Origin: Bacteroidota bacterium
GTDB taxonomy: Bacteria > Bacteroidota > Bacteroidia > Bacteroidales > Lentimicrobiaceae
Direction: 5' to 3'
NCBI GenBank assembly: GCA_009773455.1
Contig: WSXU01000002.1
Coordinates: forward strand, 310,001 to 374,000
Length of the DNA: 64,000 nucleotides
Shown here: piece by piece, positions 1-8,118 of the stretch
Numbering within the stretch: position 1 is the stretch's first letter
Layout of the letters: every line of letters starts with the position of its first letter
Position numbers and translations under genes: made by a program
The notes under the pieces: model-generated
What the model saw: the letters and a program-made list of their open reading frames with translations, nothing else
Told to the model about the DNA's origin: nothing
Databases searched by the model: none

Positions 1-597
1 CCAGGCCGGTGGACTCCAGGGTGTTCCCATCAATCTGATTCCCGGAGAAATCTGAATTATCTCCCTCATTACAGGAATAACATCCTCCATATCCTGCGCA
101 AGTGAAAACTGTTGAAGATCATAGTCTGTCTGACCAGCAGGCAGATCGTTATAGGTAAAATCGGAGACCGAAAAGTCGGAGGCCCCTATGGTAAGCCGGA
201 GGTAGGAAACCCCGATACCGGTTCCGGGGTCGAAGAGTTCTTTCAAAACTTCCTGCCTGACAGACGGGCTGAGTTTATTATTCAACAGGTATGCAGAAGA
301 TCCGGTAAGGGCTGCACCATAACCTTCAATCTCCTGAAAACGAAAGGTTGTATCAAGGGTGATTACCGGGTTTGAATTGTTTACATTTGATTCAATTACC
401 AGAGACTCCTGTTTGGAAAATAGCTGGCTTTTATCCCCTTTGGTCAGATAAACCTGAGCTTTACCGGGTTCGGGTTGAACCTGAGGATCGGGGTTGTCTT
501 TCCCATTACATCCCGATAGGGAAACAACCATCACAAAGGCCAGCATGAGTGAGAGGGGTAGCAGGGTATCAGTAAATGATTCGGTTTTAGTTGCCAT
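1..597 (-). CDS. GH30-family glycoside hydrolase, lipoprotein (3' end beyond window)
   Basis: Missing from the ORF track because it runs off the left edge. Translating the minus strand from the ATG at 597 gives 199 residues with no stop. The N-terminus has a long leader ending in a lipobox (VSLSGC), so the enzyme is probably a surface or periplasmic lipoprotein. The remainder matches the start of GH30 (glucosylceramidase-like, beta-1,6/beta-1,3-glucan-acting) enzymes: EIEGYGAALTGSSAY, a GTGIGVSYLRLTIGASDFS segment, and MGTPWSPPAW at the edge. The catalytic glutamates would lie beyond the window. It follows SusD after a 96-bp gap holding a perfect hairpin and is probably the fourth gene of the PKD-SusC-SusD operon. 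Family assignment is strong; subfamily and linkage specificity cannot be decided. Confidence 0.88.
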   Translation of the reverse strand, partial: MATKTESFTDTLLPLSLMLAFVMVVSLSGCNGKDNPDPQVQPEPGKAQVYLTKGDKSQLFSKQESLVIESNVNNSNPVITLDTTFRFQEIEGYGAALTGSSAYLLNNKLSPSVRQEVLKELFDPGTGIGVSYLRLTIGASDFSVSDFTYNDLPAGQTDYDLQQFSLAQDMEDVIPVMREIIQISPGIRLMGTPWSPPAW

Positions 598-633
598 TTT
601 AGTTCATTTTTGTGAGCCTTTGATGAATAAATA

Positions 634-661
634 GCAGAGACGCGTTGTATCGCGTCTCTGC
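634..661. repeat. Perfect 11-bp-stem hairpin between susD and the GH30 gene
   Basis: GCAGAGACGCG, a 6-nt loop, then CGCGTCTCTGC. On the operon (minus) strand no T-run follows, so it is unlikely to be a full terminator. It may stabilise or attenuate the mRNA between the transporter genes and the hydrolase, or be a REP-like intergenic palindrome. Confidence 0.7.
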
Positions 662-693
662 GGTATTTTTAATATACAGATTCAGTACCTGAA

Positions 694-2154
694 TTAATAA
701 TTCGGGTTTTGCACCAGGAGTTCGTTTTTATCCAGTTCAGACTGAGGAATTGGCCAGACGAGTCCGGTTTCAGCAAGATTATAGCCATATGGAGAGCCTT
801 CAGGGCCTATTGCGCTGTTAATCACATCTATTGCACGGCCTGTGCGTTTCAGATCATACCAGCGGTGGCCTTCAAAAGCAAGTTCAAGTCTGCGCTCTTT
901 CTCAATGGCCAGACGCATAGCATCCTGGCTTGAAGCCGTAGTATTGGGCAGATCAACCCTTGAACGAATCTGATTTACCAGCTCAGCGGCACCAGTAACA
1001 TCTCCCTGCTCATTTAATGCTTCAGCCTTCAGCAACAGGATGTCAGCAAGACGCAGGAGAATATAGTTCTGTGGGCTGGGTGATGTAAATATCCTGTATT
1101 TATTCATAAATGGGTAGTTGGTCTGAGGCCAGTTGGCATCGGACCATTTACCGGTGACGTCCAGAAAAACCACTGAAGCATTTTTGCGGATAACATCGTT
1201 TTCATCATCAAATGCCTTGATGAGATCGTTGCTCGGTATATTGAATTTTTTCCAGTCGAGACCACGGAACATACTGGCACCCCAGTTGGCATCAGTATTG
1301 GTGCCTTCATAGTTGATTTCGAAAATGGCTTCGGATGAGTTTTCATTCTGGTTGTCCCACAACATATCGTATTCGGGCAACAGACTATAGCCCCCATTGA
1401 TGACGGCATCACAATACTGAACAACTTTGCTCCAGTCCCTGGGTTCTGCAGCAGCATAAACCTTGGCAAGCAGGGCATTGGCAGCGCCTTTGGTGGCATA
1501 GCCCTTGTGGGGCTGGGTAGCTTTAACATTGGCTATGGCATATTCAAGGTCTGCAATAATCTGAGCATACACCTCTTCTTTAGGTGCCCTTGCAGGGAAC
1601 AACTGCGGATAAATCTCGGGCAGCAGTTCTGCACTTACGACGGTAACCTCTTTCAACTGAAGGGGTGTATCACCCCATAGCTGGACTGCCTGAAAGTACA
1701 TCATTGCCCTGATGAAAGAAGCCTCACCCTTGATTTCCCTTTTTCGTTGTTCACTCAGTGAGGGGTCAGGAACGATTTCTACGTTATTAATGACCACATT
1801 GGCGCGTCCGATGGTACCGTAAAGATAGGCCCAGTCACGGCTTACATTGCTGTTGGTCGCATCCAGACGGTAATCGTCGATCTGGAAATTGGCAGGATTA
1901 TCGGCACCGGCATAGGCATCATCAGACTGTGCATCACCATTGACAAAATAGTCAAGTTCCCAATATTCGTTCTTGTAATCACTGTAAACACCGGCCAAAG
2001 CCGCTTCAACTTCATTGGCTGTCTTATAGACAGTGTCAGATGAATTCTGAATATAGATGCCATTACCGACAGGCTTCAGGTCCAGAAACTTCTCACAGGC
2101 ATAAAACGGCAGTGCAAGCAATAATGCAAACACTATTTTATATATTTTTTTCAT
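694..2154 (-). CDS. SusD/RagB-family nutrient-binding outer-membrane lipoprotein
   Basis: 486 aa. The signal peptide ends in a lipobox (LPFYAC), followed by the EKFLDLKP start common in SusD proteins. The mature part has the TPR-like helical SusD fold pattern, including RAMMYFQAVQLWGDTPL, the LRLADILLLKAEALN segment near the C-terminus and FEGHRWYDLKRTGRA. SusD proteins form the lid of the SusC transporter and bind oligosaccharide at the cell surface. It starts 14 bp after the SusC stop, so the two are co-transcribed. With a downstream GH30 and an upstream PKD protein, a beta-glucan such as laminarin or a beta-1,6-glucan is the likely ligand; this is inferred from gene content only. Confidence 0.95.
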   Translation of the reverse strand: MKKIYKIVFALLLALPFYACEKFLDLKPVGNGIYIQNSSDTVYKTANEVEAALAGVYSDYKNEYWELDYFVNGDAQSDDAYAGADNPANFQIDDYRLDATNSNVSRDWAYLYGTIGRANVVINNVEIVPDPSLSEQRKREIKGEASFIRAMMYFQAVQLWGDTPLQLKEVTVVSAELLPEIYPQLFPARAPKEEVYAQIIADLEYAIANVKATQPHKGYATKGAANALLAKVYAAAEPRDWSKVVQYCDAVINGGYSLLPEYDMLWDNQNENSSEAIFEINYEGTNTDANWGASMFRGLDWKKFNIPSNDLIKAFDDENDVIRKNASVVFLDVTGKWSDANWPQTNYPFMNKYRIFTSPSPQNYILLRLADILLLKAEALNEQGDVTGAAELVNQIRSRVDLPNTTASSQDAMRLAIEKERRLELAFEGHRWYDLKRTGRAIDVINSAIGPEGSPYGYNLAETGLVWPIPQSELDKNELLVQNPNY

Positions 2155-2168
2155 GGATTCAGCTTTTT

Positions 2169-5102
2169 TTAGAGTTCAACATTTACACCAAATACAATGG
2201 TTCTTGACTGCGGGTATGTACCATAATCAACGCCCATCGAAACAGCGCTTGATCCGAATGCATTCACTTCCGGATCAAAACCAGAATAATTGGTGAGTGT
2301 AATCAGGTTTTGACCGGTAACATATACCGAAACACGTTTCAATGCCTTAACTTTTGGATTGTTGTCGATTACCTGATATGACAAAGTAAGTGATTTCAGC
2401 CTGAGGTAAGAGCCATCCTCAATAAATCGGGTTGAGTTCCGCACATTGTCAACATTTCCATTGCCAACAGCCCTTGGCATATCTGTAATGTCCCCGGGAT
2501 TTTTCCACCGGTCAAGAACATCGACCGATTGGTTCTTACTGTCAAACATTCCTTCCAGATCAACACGGGTTGCATTGAATATGTCGTTGCCATAGCTTCC
2601 CTGAAAGAAAACATTGAGATTAAACCTTTTGTAGCTGACGTTATTGGTAAACCCAAATGTAAAGTCAGGCATACCATAACCGATAACCTTACGGTCACCC
2701 GGATCAAAGATCCCGTTCCCGTTAACATCCTTATAAATGATATCGCCTGTCTCAGGATCCACTCCTTCCGAAACGTATCCATAGAAAGCGCCCATCGGTA
2801 ACCCTGTTTTGAAAATATTAACATCCTGGTTGTTACTGTAAATACGTCCAAAATAATAAACAGGTGTATATTTGAGACTGGTAACCTCGTTACGATTGAA
2901 CGACATATTCAGGTCACTATTCCATTTGACTTGCTTTTTGCTGATGTTAACCGTACTGATGCTGAATTCAATACCCTTATTCACAATTTCTCCGGCATTG
3001 GTTTGAATGGTACTGACCGGCAAAGAACTTGTTAACTGAACGTTGAGTAACACATCAGGCGTTTTCTTGTAATAAGCATCGAATGCAAACACAACCCTGG
3101 CATTGAACATACTCAGGTCGATCCCAAGATTGGCCTGATTTGTGGTTTCCCACCGCAGATCGGGATTGCCCAATGAAGTAGCATATGTTCCCGGTCCATT
3201 CAGGGTATCTCCGGGGGTTCTGCGGTAATAACCTGTCAGAGCCATACTGGCGTAATCAGAGAGCCCGTTGATATTTCCTGTCTTTCCCCATCCTCCGCGG
3301 AGTTTCAGGTCATTGATGAATGTCACCCCTTCCATAAATTTCTCTCCCGAGATTCGCCAGGCGGCAGATAATGAAGGCATGGTCCCCCAGTGGTCAGCCA
3401 GTTTGGAAGAGCCATCGCGGCGGACAGATGCGGTGAGATAATACTTTCCTTTGAAGTCATAGGTGGCGCGACCGAAAAAAGAAACAGAAGCCCATTCACT
3501 GCGCCAGGTTCCTCCGGTATTCAGCTGATTGGCAGCCCAGATGGTTCTGATGTCAGTATTATCGGGAAAGTCGGTTCCTTCAATATAAGTACCATTCCCA
3601 TCATACTTCTGAACACTGTTACCTACCATGGCAGTAAAACTATGATCATTTAGCTTTGCTGCATAGTCAAGGGTGTTTTCTGCAATCCAGATGTTATGGT
3701 TGGCTTTGTCAGACCGGCCGATACCGTGATTCTGCCTTCCGTAATTGGTCCTGAACGGATCCAGGTAATAATCATATTGATGACCGGTAACATCAACGCC
3801 AAGTCTGGATTTTAGCTTAATATCTTTAAGGAAAGATATTTCACTATAAACATTTCCAAACAACTTATTGTCGCGTGAACGTTGATCGGGGCCATCCATG
3901 TATGCTACCGGGTTCTCCCATGATGGCTGGAAGGGATTCGGATCGAACTGACCACTTCCATCGTTTTTATATATACTTAGGAACGGAGGTGTATTCAGGG
4001 CGCTCATGATAACCCCACCCCTTCCTGAACTTGCATTATCGGGCGTGTCTTTTGAGTTGATGCTCCAGGCATTGATGCTTGTACCCAATTTAAACCATGG
4101 ACGAACATAGGTATCAAGGTTTACCCTGAAGGTATAGCGATCGAACCTTGCAGGAGCAACTACGCCGTCTTCCCGCAAATATCCTCCTGACACAAAATAC
4201 TGGGTTTTTTCATCACCTCCTGTCGCAGAAAGCTGATAGGATTGCTGGGTTCCGGTATCGAAGGTAAGATCACTCCAATTGTTAAACTGTGTCCAGGTCG
4301 GGTCCAGTGGAACACCGATTTCCTGCATCAGGTCACGGTATTGTTTTGTATTCAGCACATCAATCGTTTTACGGAGTGTGCTGACCCCATAATAAGCATT
4401 GAAATTAATTGAAGGTTTGTTCTCCTTTCCGCGTCTGGTTGTGATAATCACGACACCATTGGCACCCTGTGCCCCATAAATAGCAGCTGAAGAGGCATCT
4501 TTCAATACCGACATGCTTTCAATATCGTTGGGGTTAATTCCGGATATATCGGTAGTAGGTACACCATCAACAACATATAGCGGCTCATTACCTGAAATAA
4601 CAGATGTTGCACCACGAATCCTGACTGAGGGACCAGAGCCAGGTTTCCCTGAACTCGAAATTACCTGAACTCCTGCAGCCTTACCCTGAAGAGCAAGAGC
4701 CGCTGAAGTAACCGGCCTGTCTTTTATTTCTGCTGATCCGACCACTGAAACTGCTGTGGAAAGGTCTTTCTTTTTCACAGCGCCGTATCCGATCACCACC
4801 AGTTCATCCAGCATTTTAGCATCTTCGAGTAACACCACATTGATGGTTGATTGGTTTCCTATGGTTACTTCCTGTTTTGAAAAGCCTACAAAACTGAAGA
4901 CAAGCACATCGCCAGTGGCATTCAGACGGTATTTCCCGTCTAAATCGGTTACTGTGCCCGTGGAGGTTCCTTTGACCAGAACGGTCACTCCCGGTAGCCC
5001 TGAGCCACCGGCATCCGTCACTTTTCCCGTAATCTGTTTCCCCTGCGCAAAAACCGACAGCGAGATTACGGTTAAAAATATTATTGATAATAGTTTATTC
5101 AT
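2169..5102 (-). CDS. SusC/RagA-family TonB-dependent outer-membrane transporter
   Basis: 977 aa. Signal peptide (ending VFAQG), then a carboxypeptidase-D regulatory-like domain (QITGKVTDAGGSGLPGVTV) at about 22-100, a TonB-box-like segment (LDELVVIGYG), the plug domain with the SusC signature YVVDGVP and SVLKDASSAAIYGAQGANGV, then a 22-strand barrel ending in SRTIVFGVNVEL. It imports glycan oligomers across the outer membrane using TonB energy, with SusD as lid. It sits between the PKD lipoprotein gene (58-bp gap) and susD (14-bp gap). There is no N-terminal sigma-factor-signalling extension, and no ECF sigma/anti-sigma pair is in view, so regulation must come from elsewhere. Confidence 0.96.
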   Translation of the reverse strand: MNKLLSIIFLTVISLSVFAQGKQITGKVTDAGGSGLPGVTVLVKGTSTGTVTDLDGKYRLNATGDVLVFSFVGFSKQEVTIGNQSTINVVLLEDAKMLDELVVIGYGAVKKKDLSTAVSVVGSAEIKDRPVTSAALALQGKAAGVQVISSSGKPGSGPSVRIRGATSVISGNEPLYVVDGVPTTDISGINPNDIESMSVLKDASSAAIYGAQGANGVVIITTRRGKENKPSINFNAYYGVSTLRKTIDVLNTKQYRDLMQEIGVPLDPTWTQFNNWSDLTFDTGTQQSYQLSATGGDEKTQYFVSGGYLREDGVVAPARFDRYTFRVNLDTYVRPWFKLGTSINAWSINSKDTPDNASSGRGGVIMSALNTPPFLSIYKNDGSGQFDPNPFQPSWENPVAYMDGPDQRSRDNKLFGNVYSEISFLKDIKLKSRLGVDVTGHQYDYYLDPFRTNYGRQNHGIGRSDKANHNIWIAENTLDYAAKLNDHSFTAMVGNSVQKYDGNGTYIEGTDFPDNTDIRTIWAANQLNTGGTWRSEWASVSFFGRATYDFKGKYYLTASVRRDGSSKLADHWGTMPSLSAAWRISGEKFMEGVTFINDLKLRGGWGKTGNINGLSDYASMALTGYYRRTPGDTLNGPGTYATSLGNPDLRWETTNQANLGIDLSMFNARVVFAFDAYYKKTPDVLLNVQLTSSLPVSTIQTNAGEIVNKGIEFSISTVNISKKQVKWNSDLNMSFNRNEVTSLKYTPVYYFGRIYSNNQDVNIFKTGLPMGAFYGYVSEGVDPETGDIIYKDVNGNGIFDPGDRKVIGYGMPDFTFGFTNNVSYKRFNLNVFFQGSYGNDIFNATRVDLEGMFDSKNQSVDVLDRWKNPGDITDMPRAVGNGNVDNVRNSTRFIEDGSYLRLKSLTLSYQVIDNNPKVKALKRVSVYVTGQNLITLTNYSGFDPEVNAFGSSAVSMGVDYGTYPQSRTIVFGVNVEL

Positions 5103-5161
5103 GGTTAGTTTTTTTGATTAAAGGTTCAACCTATGCGTTTCTTAATCTCTCCGTCGCCGGA

Positions 5162-6931
5162 TTAACGTTCGAGTATTACCGACCAGGATTGGGAAGCATC
5201 GTGAGCAACCGAATAGTCAACTGAAAGGAACAGGTACTCTTTTGTTCCGCTGTTGGCGTATCCCATCACTTCATAACGGTTGGTCGTGTTGCCTCCGTTT
5301 GGAGCCACTGTTCCATCGCCATTTTCACCTCCGTAATAGCCTTTGTAAAATCCAATGAAAGCGGCCCTGTTTGCACCGTTGGTTAAAACAATAACCGGAC
5401 GGGCCAGGAAACTTTTTGCTGGCTGATAGGTATAACTGTGGGTACCCGAACCAAATGCAGCTCCATTTCCACTGTTTGCAATTTCCTCATCGGTGATGCA
5501 TCCGTTTGGTGTGCCAAAATAACCATCATTCCGGGCACTGCCATTTGTACTGTATGTATAGATTCCACCTGCCGTAAAGGTAAATTCATCATCGGTAATG
5601 CACGACCAGTCGTCGGCTCCTGATGTTGAACCATCAAGCGAGCTTTTGGGAACACTCCACCAGTTATAACCTCCCATGGTCTGACCACAGAAAATGGAAT
5701 AACTATCGGCCCTGACTTTCCATGCTCCACCCTGCAATATTGCTTCGGTGACAACCGAATTGGTTGCGAAAGCAGGTTTGGTTCCGGTAACAAAACCATT
5801 GGCATTGGTTGCCTTCAGGGTCACATTGTAAGCTCCTTCTGTAAGATAGGTGTGCACCGGTGATTGCTCGGTTGAGGTCTGTCCGTCGCCGAAATCCCAT
5901 TCATAGGAGGTTGCATTGGTTGTATTGTTGGTGCAGGTCAGATTCAGACCGTTCAGTTCGATTGAAAAATCAAGTGACGGGGCCGGACCCGGAATGGGGG
6001 GTTCATCTGCCGGATTATCATAGTGAACAAGCACAAAACGCCAGTAAGCAGGCTGGGGAGAGGTTCCTCCCGTCATATAGGATGTTTGCAGAACCAGGGT
6101 ATCAACGGCTCCGTCGGAGAGTTTCAGCACGTTGTAAGTAACGGATGGCTGAGGCAATGTTACTTCGGCATCGGTGGCTACCTTACATAATCCGATGAAG
6201 GCACCCAGCCCGATCACTTTCAGCGTAGGTGCTGCACCAGCTGTCATCTCGAATTGATGTTCTCCATTGCTCCATGGTGTAAGATCATCACCATAAAGGT
6301 TTGTCATATGGTCAGTTGATGTACAGGTATTGGCCGGGAAAAAAACGCCACCCTCAGCCCAGTAGTCACCCTTGGCATCATACGACATGACTCCGCCGCG
6401 CCTGAAAGTCCACTCATCGTTTAAGACACAGGGCCTGTTGGCCAGTTCGTCGTTATCGCGACCCATTGCCCACCATATAGTGGCATGTGATTCAGGACCG
6501 ACTTCAAGCGGATATCTTCCGGTGCTGACATCACGGATCAGTTTCCATGTTTTGGAATCATCCCCGACCAGTTTGGCAAGTTCGGCATTTGGGTCAATAA
6601 TGGGAATGGTCACTGTATAGGTTTCAGTTGTTCCGCCGGATGACTTTGCTGTGATTGTTACAGTGTACTCACCTTCGGCAGCATAATAATGTACATGACG
6701 CAATGAGTCAGACACCAGCGTGCCGTCACCGAAATCCCAGGAAACGGAAGGCATGCCCTTTAACCCCGTTGAGTAGCTGATGAAAGTAACTTTCTTAAAA
6801 TCATCCTGATCAACTTGATAGGCGAAGCTGGCAATGACATCGTCACCCTGATCTTCTTTTTTGCAGGAGACCAGTTGCGTTGCCAGCAGCAACAGCATTA
6901 AGAGTCTGCTGAATGAAAAGGTTGGTTTCAT
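5162..6931 (-). CDS. Surface lipoprotein with two PKD plus beta-domain modules, probable glycan-binding protein
   Basis: 589 aa. Lipobox ATQLVSC near residue 23. PKD domain 1 (about 35-112, containing SWDFGDGTLVS) is followed by a roughly 180-residue domain starting at WKLIRDVS. PKD domain 2 (about 315-390, YEWDFGDGQTSTE) is followed by a second such domain starting at WKVRADSY. The two large domains share a pattern: an initial Trp-Lys, a D-E-(W/F)-T-F stretch with GG about four residues on, and an F-I-G-(L/F) strand, so the protein is an internal duplication. No catalytic motif was recognised. First gene of the operon, upstream of SusCD. PKD proteins occur in laminarin loci of marine Bacteroidetes; a surface-binding role is inferred. 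Confidence 0.8.
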   Translation of the reverse strand: MKPTFSFSRLLMLLLLATQLVSCKKEDQGDDVIASFAYQVDQDDFKKVTFISYSTGLKGMPSVSWDFGDGTLVSDSLRHVHYYAAEGEYTVTITAKSSGGTTETYTVTIPIIDPNAELAKLVGDDSKTWKLIRDVSTGRYPLEVGPESHATIWWAMGRDNDELANRPCVLNDEWTFRRGGVMSYDAKGDYWAEGGVFFPANTCTSTDHMTNLYGDDLTPWSNGEHQFEMTAGAAPTLKVIGLGAFIGLCKVATDAEVTLPQPSVTYNVLKLSDGAVDTLVLQTSYMTGGTSPQPAYWRFVLVHYDNPADEPPIPGPAPSLDFSIELNGLNLTCTNNTTNATSYEWDFGDGQTSTEQSPVHTYLTEGAYNVTLKATNANGFVTGTKPAFATNSVVTEAILQGGAWKVRADSYSIFCGQTMGGYNWWSVPKSSLDGSTSGADDWSCITDDEFTFTAGGIYTYSTNGSARNDGYFGTPNGCITDEEIANSGNGAAFGSGTHSYTYQPAKSFLARPVIVLTNGANRAAFIGFYKGYYGGENGDGTVAPNGGNTTNRYEVMGYANSGTKEYLFLSVDYSVAHDASQSWSVILER

Positions 6932-7103
6932 TTTTGGTTGGTTTTTGTGTTAATGATTATGGTTGGTTGATTTATTCGGAATCTGCAGGAAATGTGGACA
7001 GGGAAAACAGAAAAGTGTTGGTGATCATAATACACTATGGTCTGATTTCCTGTCTGCCAATAAGTGCGACAAGGAAAAAATAGTGCTAAGTGTACTTTGG
7101 ACA

Positions 7104-7111
7104 CAAAGGTA
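7104..7111 (-). promoter_or_regulatory. Candidate -7 box for the PKD-susCD-GH30 operon
   Basis: Minus-strand TACCTTTG fits the Bacteroidetes TAnnTTTG -7 consensus, in the 489-bp divergent intergenic region. The nearest ATTG-like -33 element lies 24 bp upstream, longer than usual, so only the -7 box is claimed. The rest of 6932-7420 holds no recognised gene apart from the tetR promoter and operator region. Confidence 0.4.
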
Positions 7112-7319
7112 TAAAATGAAATTCATTTTTTTCTACAATATACGATTTTTTTAAGAAGATGCTGACCGGCAGCGTTGGAAAAGAAGCAAGATTCAGGATA
7201 ACAATCTCCTCCCGGTTAATTTTTACCCGGAAGTTCACTAAAAGTTCATAGTCTGACAAGATTAAACCACGTTAGCCTGATTCGTATATCGCTGTTTTAA
7301 TGATCTTTAAAAATATTTT

Positions 7320-7346
7320 TCGAATATTCGACACTTTTAGTCGAAT
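7320..7346. promoter_or_regulatory. Candidate TetR operator: TCGAATATTCGA palindrome plus TCGAAT half-site
   Basis: A perfect 12-bp palindrome at 7320-7331, followed by a further TCGAAT at 7341-7346, lies immediately upstream of the tetR promoter. A third copy, TCGAATAT (8041-8048), lies in the short gap between tetR and the tolC-like gene. The arrangement fits autorepression plus control of the exporter genes. Inferred from position and sequence only. Confidence 0.5.
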
Positions 7347-7349
7347 TTT

Positions 7350-7382
7350 ATTGACTTATTTAAGAAAACAACAGTAAATTTG
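7350..7382 (+). promoter_or_regulatory. Promoter of tetR and the exporter operon
   Basis: ATTG at 7350-7353, a 21-bp spacer, then TAAATTTG at 7375-7382, matching the Bacteroidetes -33/-7 consensus. It gives a leader of about 30 nt before the ATG at 7421. The TCGAAT half-site abuts the -33 element, so a repressor bound there would block the sigma factor. Confidence 0.6.
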
Positions 7383-7420
7383 CAGTCCCAAAAGTTGAAA
7401 ACCATCTGAGCAAATCAAAA

Positions 7421-8002
7421 ATGCTTGATAAAGACGAAGTAAAAGAAGCGATTGTAAATGTGGCCCGCCACATATTCTCCAGGTTTGGTTTTAAAAAAAC
7501 CACCATGGATGAAATTGCCGTTGCCAGCCGCAAAGGGAAAAGTTCGATCTACTATTATTTTTCCAGTAAAGAAGATATTTTCAGGGCGGTCGTTGAAAAA
7601 GAGGCATCCATTCTGAAGCAGGAACTTGTCAAAGCTACAAAAGATGCGGGAAGTCCATCACAGAAACTGAAGATTCATGTACTTGTGAGGATGCGATCAA
7701 TGGAAAAACTGGCCAATTTTTACAGTGCCATCAAGGACGACTATCTTAGTCACCTTGACTTCATTGATAACATAAGGAAAAAATACGACCAGGAAGAGAT
7801 ACAGATGATGGAAAGTATCCTGACCGAAGGCGTTGAAAATGGCATGTTTGAGATTGAGGATACTTCTCTGGCGGCCATTGCAATTGTCACAGCCCTAAAA
7901 GGAATGGAGATACCCCTTTTCTGGGATGTTGAAGAAAAAGATGTCGAGCGCAGGCTTGATCATCTTATCCATATTCTTTTTCATGGCGTACTCAAACACT
8001 GA
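7421..8002 (+). CDS. TetR/AcrR-family transcriptional regulator
   Basis: 193 aa. The N-terminal helix-turn-helix (about 8-55) has the TetR pattern: ARHIFSRFGFKKTTMDEIA, then SRKGKSSIYYYFSSKEDIF. The C-terminal ligand-binding region is variable and gives no ligand. It lies directly upstream of a TolC/HlyD/ABC-2 exporter operon on the same strand, the usual setting for a local repressor that responds to a transported compound. TCGAAT repeats before its own promoter and again before the tolC-like gene are candidate operators. Confidence 0.9.
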   Translation: MLDKDEVKEAIVNVARHIFSRFGFKKTTMDEIAVASRKGKSSIYYYFSSKEDIFRAVVEKEASILKQELVKATKDAGSPSQKLKIHVLVRMRSMEKLANFYSAIKDDYLSHLDFIDNIRKKYDQEEIQMMESILTEGVENGMFEIEDTSLAAIAIVTALKGMEIPLFWDVEEKDVERRLDHLIHILFHGVLKH

Positions 8003-8118
8003 TTTTTTTTGCACATTTTTCGTCCATTTTACTCTATTGGTCGAATATACAAATTTTAATAAACGGAAAGATAAACCAGCATTGGTTCAAAAAAGTAAAA
8101 CAAAATTTCAAAATCGAA

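Noticed and set aside
112-375. 87-residue plus-strand ORF near the left edge
   Set aside because: It is antisense to the GH30 gene, which has clear family motifs.
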